A stretch of 64,000 bases of DNA from Blasia pusilla (Eukaryota > Marchantiophyta > Marchantiopsida > Blasiales): contig CM114271.1 of NCBI GenBank assembly GCA_050084515.1, positions 27,962,001-28,026,000 of the forward strand, in the 5' to 3' direction. Below the pieces are notes generated by a model. That model was not told where the DNA came from, did no database searches, and saw only the letters and a list, made by a program, of their open reading frames with translations. The translations under genes and the position numbers were made by a program. This document shows, piece after piece, positions 25,301 to 37,300 of the stretch. Within the stretch, counting starts at the first letter, position 1, and the number at the start of each line of letters is the position of its first letter.

Positions 25301-28300
25301 CCATTCCTCTGAGGAATGTTTCTTTGATACTGAGTAGATATAGACTGAAATGGACGTTTCTGGTAGAATTATCAATAGAATTGAAACTAGAATACTTTCA
25401 AAATTGGAAGGTTTATCTAGTTCAGAATCACACAATACTCCAATTTGAAGATCGTCAAAAGAAGGTTTATCTTTCTGCATCAATACGTGAATGAGAGATT
25501 TGTATTCAGCAGGAAGTCTGCTAATAGCAAAAGTGAATAGAGATGTGTCTGAAACAGGAGATCCTGCGGATGCAAGATTATTTGCAATAATCTTGAGTTG
25601 TGACAGAAAATCTCGAGATGATCTGCAAGATTCAACAGTGAGTTTGTACATGGATGCTTGTAAGTGTAGTACAGAGAATGAACCTGTCGTATCATAACTG
25701 CGACATAGGCAGGCCCATACTTCTTGAGCTGTATGAAGATGTTCTGTTAGAGCCAGAGGTTCTCCTGTCAAATGTAAACAAATCAGAGAGCGAGCCTGAC
25801 TTTCTAACTTTTCATTCTGCTGAATAGTCCGTGTTTGAAGTATACGTTGACGAACATATACTTGAGGTGCTGTATCTGCAGTTTCAGAAGGAGAGGTACG
25901 TGACGCATCTGACACGGATGTATTATATACTCTTTTAACAACTGCGTCCCATAAATCTCTGTAAACAAGAAGATTGTAAACACGATTCTTCCACTCTTTC
26001 CAGTTAGAACCATCAAAGATTCCAACATGGAAACCATCGTGATTCCCATTCAGGCCCATAACCTGTTAAACTATATGAGAGATGTAGACACAATGGTAAT
26101 GATACAATGGTAAAGCTGCGACTAAGCTTAATGGAGAACTTCAAACCTGATGTTTATTCAAGCCCCAGATTATATACTAATCTGGATATTGGCTAGAGAC
26201 AAGATAGTCTGAGTGGCAAAGTGACCAAGTGACCAAGTGGCCAAGTGGCCAACTAGCCAACTGACCAAGTGGCCAAGTGACCAAGTGGCCAAGTGACCAA
26301 GTGACCAAGTGGCCAAGTAGCCAAGTGGCCAAGTGACCAAGTGACCAAGTGGCCAAGTGACCAAGTGGCCAAGTGGCCAGCTGACCAAGTGGCCAAGTGA
26401 CCCTTTTAGCTTAGATGTCGGACTGCTAAGAGTAGCAGCATTTAGGTAGTTCCTTTAACACATTTTAAGTCGAACACCTTTATCTAAAATGTATTTATCT
26501 AACATCCTGAGGCTCTTGGTCCTGCTGCCGTGTGATCAGAGAGTAGGAAGAGGAGATTGAGACTAATTGTTGTGCTTGCTAGAGCCTCACTGGAAGGCAG
26601 GTTGTTTTGTCTAGTATGCTGATGGAGATTGTTTGTGCTCAATGGTGAGCCATGTCTGATCTCTGAGCTGGTGACATGTGAGGACCTGTAGTGTGAGTGC
26701 AAGGTGTGACTGTAGAATCCTTCTTAGTATCTCTTAGATAGTAAGAAGAGTCACAACATGGTAGGGCTCTGATTTGGCAATAGAGATAGGAACTGATTTA
26801 CTGATTGTGTACAAGCTGAAATCATGGATGGTCTAGCTGATGCTAGCTCTGACTTTGTACAAGGAGATACTTCTGCTGGTCAATCATTTTCTCAGAAGGG
26901 CCAAGACCATTCTTTGGTCCATTCAATTCCATTGAGTCGTCAATGGAGTTGAATGAAGATCATGTCACCCAAAAATTCCTTCAATGGGGATCGATTCCTT
27001 CCATAGGGATCAACACATAATACATTTGGTATCAGGTAAATATGAAACATGATGTTGTGATAACCTTCATGGTGGATTATTTCTGCACCCACAAGATTTG
27101 GGCGCAGAAAAAACCCCATAGGATCACGCTGACCTCTATGGCAAGGAATCGGCCTCTTAGGGCCGGATCCCATGAAAGGCTCACATGTGATGACCTTTTA
27201 TTTTGTAAACTTTTCTTTTTCTACAATTTTTGGCATTTTCAACCAATGGGATCATTCGCCTTTAGAGCCAATAGAATCACTTTCTAATTATCTCAAACCA
27301 CATTTGAAAATTACTAAAATAATATAAACCCATGCCTTGCACGGACTTATACTAGTAATATCAAAAAAAGATTCTTATGATTAAAAGGGTCACCATGACA
27401 TAATATACAACATAACAAAAACCATTGTATAATATAATCTGATTAGGAAGGCTACCACGGTCATGACGCCCACGAAATCCAGCGAAGGCAGCTCAAAGAT
27501 CACACATGGATCACATCACTGAGAAAAATCTCCATCCGCATCTAGACAAAACAACCTGCCCTCCAGTGAGGCTCTAGTAAACACAGAAGTTAGTCTCAAT
27601 CTCCTCTTCCTTCTCTGAGATCACTCTGCAGCACAAGGTCCGGGGAGTTTTTCCACAGGAACCGGTACATTACCAGTATTTCATAGCCGGGAACGGTAAA
27701 CACTCTGCAGATTCCGAATCGGTTTTCAGATACCCCATGCAAAGAAACCCCGATTTCCTGCCAGTTTTTTCCAACCAGTTTTAAACGAATCGGATATTTC
27801 TGAATTTAACTGGCTACGATTATTTGTAACCCCGGATCTCCCCTATCATTGCTGCAGCAGGCCCAGTGTTGTGCGACACACCCAGAGCCTCAAGGGTCCT
27901 AACCAAAAGCTGTGCATACTGTAGAATTATCTTTTGACTCAGCAGAGACAATACATACATGAGGGTGAGCACTTCTGACCCTTAGATCTTCTTGAACAGA
28001 TCCATACCCTAAATACGTGATGGTGGCTAGCCCTAATTCGAGATCACCCTAAAAAAGATAGAAGAGCTCTAAGTTGTCTCCAGCTAACTAAGTTAGTATT
28101 CGATTAACTACTGTTAGGCCATGACTAAACTAGATATTAACAAATTTCAACATCTACAAGGGCTTTCAATGCTTCCAGAGATATTCCTCTTGCATGGAAG
28201 GGTGGCTTAACAAGTGGGTCATGCAAATTCATCACCTAGCAACACCGATGAATCACTCAGAAGAGCTTCACAACACATGTATCTCAACCAGATGATCTGA

Positions 28301-31300
28301 ATGCTCATCAGAAAGAGAGGGATCCTGCAGACCGAAGGGAAGGGCAAAAGGGTGAGAAGATACCTCACCAGTACAAAGTTCAGAGATCAACTCGATACGA
28401 TTCTCACCAATCAGCTGCAGTCTCTACTGCGTGATGTCAAGCACTGACCAGAACCAAATGCTGCTATTAGATATAGTGTTGGCATGTGGAAAGTTTTCAC
28501 TTACTAAAACAAAGACAGATTATGTAGATATTGAAGAGCAATACCTTATCTATTGCCACTTCCATGAGTGTACTAGAAGTGGCTTCCTGAACTCTTCCAG
28601 GACTCATTATACTCCCAGTCTTCTACGTCTAATAGGAATCACATTCCAATAGCGACGCTTTACATTGGTCTGTGGGCATCAACCCTCAGGTAGGACCAGC
28701 ATTCTTAGAAAAACTCACCCATGCATTGTAGATTTTCCAGGTTGGTTCCAAGTAATTGGGAGGAGATCCGACCATGAAATTGAGATTTTTAGAAACTGCC
28801 CAAAGGGAAAAATTTACTGGCATAAATTTAGCTAGAAGCATGGAAGACTGGTTGGGGAAAGCGAGAAGTACTGCTGCAGGTCCTGGATTCCTGTGAGCAA
28901 TTTTCAGACTGCCACAAATTCTCGTGAAACTGGAAAGGAGCAGCCCCAGAATGGGAGGGGAAAAATTTATGATCACATGAATCCTCACCATCCTTGGGAA
29001 TGAATGAATGAAGTGTTTACTTGACCACCCATTGGAGAGTGAAGAATGGACAGTGGGGTAGAGTCCCTATGCTAACTTTGCTAGTCCCCTGCACTCTGTA
29101 CCTGACTATGGCTAAGTTGATGACACTGGACCTGCTGATCATTCCAGTCGCCTAGAGCTGCTGCACCTGTATTGGAGATCCCAATCAGGTAAGGTTAATA
29201 GTTTTGTAAAGTGCTTCTTGGTTGGTACATGAAGCTCCACTCCAACAATTTATGTTGTCAGGACTCACTCTACTTGAGAGGTCTTCCAAATTCTCATATG
29301 ATTTTCTCTAAACTTCTCCCTCTCTCTGCAGCCATCCAAGTTTCTAGAACAATCCAACCAGGCTATAGAAACTATGGTTGCAGGGCTACAACAGGCACTA
29401 GTACAGCCTCTATCCCTGATATTTGTTAATTGGTTGCGTAAATGTGTATTCGTGATCCCAATCAGGAAAGCAACACCTTTACTCTGTAGTGTGAGTTGTG
29501 ACATTAGACACATCAGAGAGTTTCCCTCCGCTTGGATGGTAATTTCTTCAATTCTTCCTCTCTGTGTATCCATCTGAATCTCTATCAATGTCCAACCAGG
29601 GCACAGGGTCTGTAGCAAGGCTACAAAAGATACTGCTTAATGAGTACAGTCCCTATGCCTGATCCCCTCACTAGTGGATGGCTTTCAGAAAAAACAACCC
29701 ATCTTGGGGAGCTACTAAAAGGAAAGGCAAGGAAAAAACTTGGTGGATCTAAAAAATAGGGAAACTACAGACCTTCATAAGTCTCGAAAACCTAACCAGC
29801 TAATAGAAAACCAGTGTGCGACCTCTGAGACGGGTGGAGAAGAAAGTAATTAACATATATGTGCATAGGACACGTGGATAGTCTAGATGGCCAGGAAAAA
29901 AAAACAACGAAAACTTGTAGAGGCCATAAAAAGCAGGGAAAACAAATTTAGGAAGAAGAAAATGGCCAGCAGAAAATAAACTTATTCCTATGGACAACCT
30001 GAAGGGATTTTTCTTTAAAACCAATCAACCAAAACGAATTCCAGAAAAATGATTAAAGCAAATCGTTGCCTGAGGCCTGGTGTTCAATAGTGTAGAATGT
30101 CCAGTAGATTTACTTTCCTTGGACACTAACAGCTTCTATTTCCACCACTTACCACTGTAAATATTGCAGTTTCAAGACCCATACCCCTAGTGAGGTCACC
30201 ATAAATACTAAATCAGTTTGTGAATTCCCCTTCACTAACCTTAATTTGCAAACTCTCAGTGGCTAGCATCAATGAATTGCCAGCTCCATAAACTGAGGAC
30301 AGTTAAATACTGTGACTTGATCCACTATTCAACATAGGATGCAACTTCGAATAATGGGAATCAAGATGAAAATTCCTTACAAGATTGCCTGTGTTGATGC
30401 TCTCCATGTGTCCATCCATCAATAGCCAAGCTCCAGCACAAAGGTACTGCCGATGCTGGGGGAAGCTGTGATTCATGGCAGTCAACGCATTAAGGGCATA
30501 TGATGGATCATGTGAAGGTTGCAAGATCTGCTGACAATGATGCATGACAGTCGCTTCCACCTGTAAGGATCCAAAGGAGGCTGGTTAGTTTAGTGACAAT
30601 CATCAGACAAAATGAAGCCAAAGTTGCATCCTAATCTAGTATGCATGATCTCTCACACCTGAGTGGACATAATGACTTGAGGTTCTTCACATGCATGCCC
30701 CAACTCTTTGCTTCACTGACTAGGAAAAGGATGAGAGGAAATTAAGCAAATCGAGATAATCTTTACCCACCAGCTACGACAGTAGAGTTGCAGACAACCC
30801 TTTTTCTACTGTTCTAGAACCCAGCCCAAGAAGAAGTAAGAATCAGCAGAATAAATGTACCCCTTGCCACTGTTGTATGATTTGAGCTCGCTTGTCAGGA
30901 CGCCCAGCAAGAGCCTCTCGAAGTGCAGGAGGGAAGTGCCGCATGGTCTTCTCTGACCAAGTATGTTGACTGCTTGCCAATATTTGTTCTAGGGCCGGCT
31001 GTAGAACAAGCATCTGCTCAATCTCTGCAATCCCACGAGTCTTCATTGTGAAAGCGAGATTAATCACCATCGCCCTGTTCAGTGTTTCTGTGAATTCTGT
31101 AGTTGCCCCCTACAACCAGTTATGCTCCCATTAGTGCTGACAGCTTCGAGAGGAGTCAAAAATTAGTATGTTGCATAGAATCTAAGATTGTTACACCAGT
31201 TTTTTATCATGAATGCACGAAACCAAACTTTAGAAGTCTTAATCCCTCATTCTAAGATTCTAAGTCAAACACCGCCAATCAAAGCCCAACACACCATTCC

Positions 31301-34300
31301 GATATACCTTGAGCTCCTTCTTTATGAGCATAACTTCTCGCATAGACAGAATAAGATTCAAGCCTAGATTTTCAGCCAACCGAATAGACGATGTTCACCA
31401 CGCTTGACTTTCACAGTAATGAGAATCTTGGCGATGTCGAATATCAGTTGCTTGATCTTGCCCTGGTACCTGCTCATGCCATTAAAGTTGAAAATGTGAA
31501 AAAAACACAACCAACATGCCTTTCAACAATACCCAATCCAAACAAGAGTTGCACAAAGGACCTAAGAGCACTTAAAGATTCACTCTGCACATGAAGCTAG
31601 GGCCCAGGGTTGAGCCCTGCGAATACCTATATAAAGGCAAGAGTCGATAGTTTAATAGCTCCAATAGAAGAAGTGAGACCCCTGGTTTTGCCAATCCTTG
31701 CTGATATCTCTGCATCATTCCCTGTTGTCATTCCATGAGTTTGAGGTTTCACAGTTAAGCTGTGAGAAACCCTTCTCTTTGAATATGCAGTGATTTGGAT
31801 GAATGATTGACCACAGTAGTTATGGATGCAAACCATAAAAATAGTAAGGCTGACTAGCTTTCTATAGCAAATTCTAATGAACATCAATCACATCACCTCT
31901 ACATCTATGGCTTGTCCAGGTGTCTTACATTCACGTGATGTCGGAAGAGTGTCTGAGGTGCAACCAGCAGAAATCGCACGTACGTTTCTACCATACCTAT
32001 GTTTGGCACAGTCTGCAAAACAAGATGTGATTTACTAACAAGCAGTAAACGTGTTTCTGTATGTTGTGACAAACGGACAAGTGGTTTATTACAGCAGACC
32101 TGTGGATTTAGAACCTTGAGTACATAGAAGAGTTAATTAGAAGATCTTCCACTGCACTTGAGTTTTGACTGCCAAAAAGAAAAGCATGCATAAATAAAAT
32201 AAGGATGGTAAAAGATCCATGAAGAAAACAACATGTTAACATGTATGATAAGATGCAAGATGTTTTGATCTAAGTTTCCTAAACTCAGTGGGTCTGGCAA
32301 CAACAGGGCCAGAATTGGTCAGCAAGGAACCAAATTTTGCAGCGATTTTGAGGCAGACAATAGTTTCAGATCAATATAAGAAGAACTGGGAGCAAATCAA
32401 ACTAGCTTGCTCAGTGGCAACGCACCCGACACTCTTGTTAAAAAGTCTAATCAGTCGCAAAAGGGAAGCGTATTTCTTGTGTGGCTTCCATTTGAAATGA
32501 TTTGACTTTGGAAGACAGTTGAACCTAATGGCAGAACCACTAAAATGAAGGGTTCAAAACATAGATTTCTTGTCTTAACCAGCTGACCTAACAGTGGAGG
32601 ATATTAGCAGGAGTGCACAGCACCTGTCCAGCAAAAATCACTTCTTCAATCTGGTTGACAAGGCGGGAACATAAATGCAAAGACAGCCCCGAGATTAGTG
32701 TGATGGGCAACGGCCGAATCTCATGAACCACAGCAATTCTATCACCTGTCTGGCCTGGTCCCATAACTTCTGAAACACCCTTTGAGTTCAACCAGGCCAT
32801 AATTGCTTCACAGATTGGTTGGATAACTGTATGTGAAAGCACCCACACCATTCCCATGGACTTATCATCCAGATTTGAATAATCCAGCACGCGCTCTCCT
32901 AAAAAACATTAGACATCAAGTCATCAATTAGTCAGAAGTAGTGCTGCAAACACATCCACTGTCCAAACCAAACTCGACACTAACATTTAGTGAAAATTCC
33001 AACACCATTAGACTGGTATCGAGAGGCATACACAGGACTAACAGTGTTTATTTCACACATCATCAGATTGAAGCATATTGGAACAGACAGTTTTGTTCCC
33101 AACTTGCCATAGGAACTTTGGTCTCATCAACCAATACTAAGGGCTTGTCCAAGGCTTCTCACCTTTGCCGACTTGTTTCCACCATTCATCAATCTGTTTC
33201 CCCTTTTGGATATGTTCAGGCATGCGGCTGCCAGTCAGTTGCTCCATCATTTGACGGTTGAGTGACCACAGTCGTAGAATCTGGCTACTACCCACAAAAT
33301 CTAAGAGCATATTTTGTGAAGGTAAATTTGCATTTTGATCCACTGGCCGCTCTGCCATGTGGAATGACAATATCTTCTGAGCTGTTTCAAGCTGCAGAAA
33401 GACACAATAAGATCTCTTATTTTTTCCGCTCTTATTTTATATCCATGGCTGCAGCGAAAGAAAATTGTACTCTCAAGTAATGAATTCAATTATTCTGATA
33501 GGTCCCAGACATTCAAAACTTGAAAGGATGATTTAACTAACAGGAAGCATAGATCACCTAATTATAGTCATATTCATGAAGCTCTTTTCTGAATTCTCCA
33601 TTTTTCCTTGGCTAAAACTTACTCAACCCCTTAAACATTTCAGCCAATAACTGAACCTTTGTAAACACAACAAAATTCTGAATTGTTGGGAATTGTTCCC
33701 AGATCTATATTTAGCATCAGAATGAGAAAATGACTGACCAGCAGAAGTATCTCCTTGTACAAAGTCAGAGCTAGCATCAGCTAGACCATCCATGATTTCA
33801 GCTTGTACACAATCAGCAAATCAGTCCCTATCTCTATTGCCAAATCAGAGCCCTACCATGATGTGACTCTTCTTACTATCTAAGAGATACTAAGAAGGAT
33901 TCTACTCAGCCACACCTTGCACTCACACTACAGGTCCTCACATGTCACCAGCTCAGAGATCAGACATGGCTCACCATTGAGCACAAACAATCTCCATCAG
34001 CATACTAAACAAAACAACCTGCCTTCCAGTGAGGCTCTAGCAAGCACAGCAATTAGTCTCAATCTCCTCTTCCTACTCTCTGATCACTCTGCAGCAGGAC
34101 CAAGAGCCTCAGGAGTCCTCACCAAAACTGTGCATGCTGTAGAATTGGCTTCTGCTCTCTAAAGAGAGACATTATATACATGAGGGTGAGCACTTCTGGC
34201 CCTTGGATCTTCTTGAACAGATCCATACCCTAAATAACAGATGGTGGCTAGCCCTAACTCGAGAATTGCCCTAATTCAAGGTTACCCTAAGAAGATAGAG

Positions 34301-37300
34301 GAACACTAAGTTATCTCTAGCTAACTAAATTAGTATCCAACTAAGTTAGTATTTGACTAACTACTTTTAGGGCATGACCAAACTAGATATTAACAAATTT
34401 CAACAGAGAAGTCTCACATACTCTCTGTTTTGTGCAAAAGCCATAGCAAGATGTGTTGAAATTGCAACTATAAGATCAGGAGCGAAAAAATCTGTTTTTT
34501 ATTATGAAAAGTTAATTTTTTCTATCTATAGGATAAATTCTATTTTTAGGTTTATTAACTAGACCTTTAGGATTTCGCAATAGCCGATTTAGTCTTAGTT
34601 AAAAACCTTTAGGGTTTCATAATAGCCTCCTTTAGCCTTAGTTAAAGACTTTTAGGGTTTAAGATAGCCAGGGGCTATCCTATAAGAGCAAGAGGCATAC
34701 CAGAGCACTCTTATTCTCTTCTCTACTTTCCTGGACCTGCGAACTTCATGATTGCTGCCCCTCAGCTTGGGTGGCTGACCTATTGTGATAGAAGGAGTTG
34801 ATGTTTTGGAGGACCTGCTGCTGGAGGAGATAGTGTGCTGCTTGAAAAGGCATCAATAGTGTAGAGAGTCTCTTCTTCCTATAGGGAGGAAGTTTGTGAG
34901 TAGTAGATCAATCAGATCTCTCTCATGTTTTTGTAAGTACAGAGTTTCCTTTTCCTATTTGACGTCTGTGAAGCTATTCCATGTATCTGTAATCTGCTGT
35001 AACTTCTTGGAGCTTGGAGAAACAAATTAGCTCTGTAATCAAAGTCAGTATTTGTTTACTCTGTTTTTCTTTCAGGTTATGGGCCCCTGGTAAGTGATAT
35101 GGATCACTGGGTTAGCAAGAAATTAGACGCTACTAATTGGAGAAAGTGGTCTTTTGAAATGAAGATCCTTTGTTGTCACGAGGATTGTTGGGAAGTGGTC
35201 CAATGTGCACCAACAGCAATGCAACTGTTGGATGCAGAATGGATCAAATCCAACAATAGGGCAATGGCTGCATTGGTTATGAACATGGGAGACTCTGCTA
35301 TAGAGATGGCCCGTGACAAACCAAATGCTCATGCCATGTGGGAGACTGTGAAAGAAGGCTTACAAACTGAATCTGTAGGACACATCTTTAGTGTCCTTCA
35401 GAACCTTGTGAACTTGCGCCAGGACGAATCTGAGCCTGTTGCTTCTCATGTGGCGAGGGTGAAAGGGATGATTTCTACTCTCATCGAAGGAGGTCTCAAA
35501 GTAGACGATGTTTTCCAAGTAGGTCTACTTCTCAGCACTCTCTCTAAGAGTTTTGAGACTGTGAGTACTGTGTTGGAAGCTCAAGAGAAAAAGAAACTTA
35601 CCTGGGAGTATGTCAACGGACAACTCATCAATGAAGAATCGAAGCATGCTGGTAGGAACAATGTATCTGATGAGATCGCTCTTGCTGCCAAGGTTGGTAA
35701 GAGAGGGTACAATGAAAAGGGCAAGAAGAAGCTCAAGTGCACATATTGCAACATGCTGAACTATACAGAAGAGGTCTGTTGGAAAAAGGTGAGAGACCTG
35801 AGAGGCAAGAAGAAAAGTTTGGGAAAGTTCAACACTTCCGAGAAAGCTCATGTGGTTGAAGATAGCGATGATGATCAACTATTCATGACTTTGGAAGGTG
35901 ATGTACCATTCGAATCAAGTTCTGGGGATGCTTGGTACATTGATACTGGAGCAACATCTCACATGTGCCGTAAGAGAAGTTGTTTTAGCAACATTCAGAA
36001 AATCTCTACACGCAATGTAACAGTGGCAAGCAATCACAAGCTGGAAACTTCTTCCAAAGGTGAAGTTCATCTAAATCTGAAAGGTTGTAGAGAATTACTT
36101 CTCAAAAATGTCCTTAATATTCCCGAGATAGGAAAAAATCTGATCTCTGTGAAAGTCTTAGCAAGTGAGGGTTTCAAAGTGTTGTTTACAGATGATCATT
36201 GCATTATTTTTTATCATGATACAACTGAAATCGGAAAAGCTTCGATTGTGAACAATCAGCTTTATAAACTTCATACAACACATGTTGATGAAGAACAACA
36301 TTGGATCTGAAGAAAATTCTTTAGACACTTGGCATAGGCAACTTCAGCACATCTGGGAATTCAGAATATGATGAAACTCCAGAAGATGGTTGTTGGATTC
36401 CATTTACAACCTGATAGTTCAGAATTCTTTTGTGAAGGTTGTATAGAAGGGAAACAGAGTAGAATTTTACACCTAAGAAGTCCAAAACTAGAGTAGGAGA
36501 AAAGCTTGAGCTCATCCACTCTGATGTGTGTGGACCGATGAAAGTAGCATCTCACGGAGGTGCAAAATACTTTGTTTCTTTCACTGATGACAAGTCAAGA
36601 AGGACGTTTGTCTACTTGATGAAGACAAAGGATGAAGTCTTGGACAGATTTCAGCACTTTGTCAATGAGGTTGAGAATGAGCTTGGCCTGAAAGTGAAAG
36701 TGCTTAGAACTGATGGAGGTGGAGAATACATCAACAAACAGTTAAAAGATTTCTTATCTCAAAAGGGAATCAAGAGTCAAGTTACTGCAAGGAGCAGTCC
36801 AGAGCAGAATGGAGCAGCTGAAAGATTGAATAGGACATTGGTTGAAAGAACCAGGTCCATGCTCTCCACAGCAAACCTTGGTCGAGAATTTTGGGAGAAG
36901 CCTAACTACTGCCAACTACTTGAAGAATTTGAGTCCTTCAACAGCATTGGACAACTTGACACCAGAGGAAGCATGGAGTGGTAAGAAACCAGATCTCTCT
37001 CACCTGAAAGTTTTCGGGTGTTGTGCTTATGTTTTGATTCCAAAGGAGAAAAGAACAAAGATGGACTCCAAATCGGAGAAATGCATATTCTTAGGGTATG
37101 AACCTGGATGTAAAGGGTACAGACTCTTCAATCCAAGCACTAAGAAAGCAATCAGAAGTAGGGATGTCTATTTCAATGAGAAAGATCTTGGTAGCAGCAT
37201 TACTAGCACTGCAGAAGTCAGTTTTGAAAAGGAGTTGACATTCTTTAAAGATATCAAGGTTGAAGAAAATGATGATGAGGTTGATAAATCTCCAAGGAGA

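Larger units (their letters stand above)
16135..26504 (-). mobile_element. Ty1/copia element C, split by element A
   Basis: A minus-strand copia element with LTRs at 26064-26504 (5') and 16135-16511 (3') and target duplication TCCTG (16130-16134, 26505-26509). Coding order from the right is gag, protease, then, after element A, integrase, reverse transcriptase and RNase H. It sits inside solo LTR D2. Frames are interrupted, so the element is inactive. Removing A closes the break within the pre-integrase zinc region. Confidence 0.88.
14281..30380 (-). other. MED23: MED23 intron 12, about 16.1 kb, filled by nested elements
   Basis: It contains, from left, LTR fragment D4 with E2 inserted, solo LTR D2 split by copia C, which is split by copia A, then a Helitron-like end, old LTR D5 and unassigned intron sequence with a local duplication. 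The original intron was probably far shorter, because neighbouring introns are mostly 100-700 bp. Confidence 0.8.

Noticed and set aside
26170-26388. Frame with repeated W-P-L-G-H-L
   Set aside because: Translation of the LTR minisatellite.
26213-26402. Regular short repeats resembling a CRISPR array
   Set aside because: Units are contiguous 9-10 bp minisatellite repeats inside a retrotransposon LTR, with no spacers, in plant DNA.
28686-28991. 101-codon minus-strand frame in intron 12
   Set aside because: No MED23 or other family similarity, and it lies between exons placed with matching phase.
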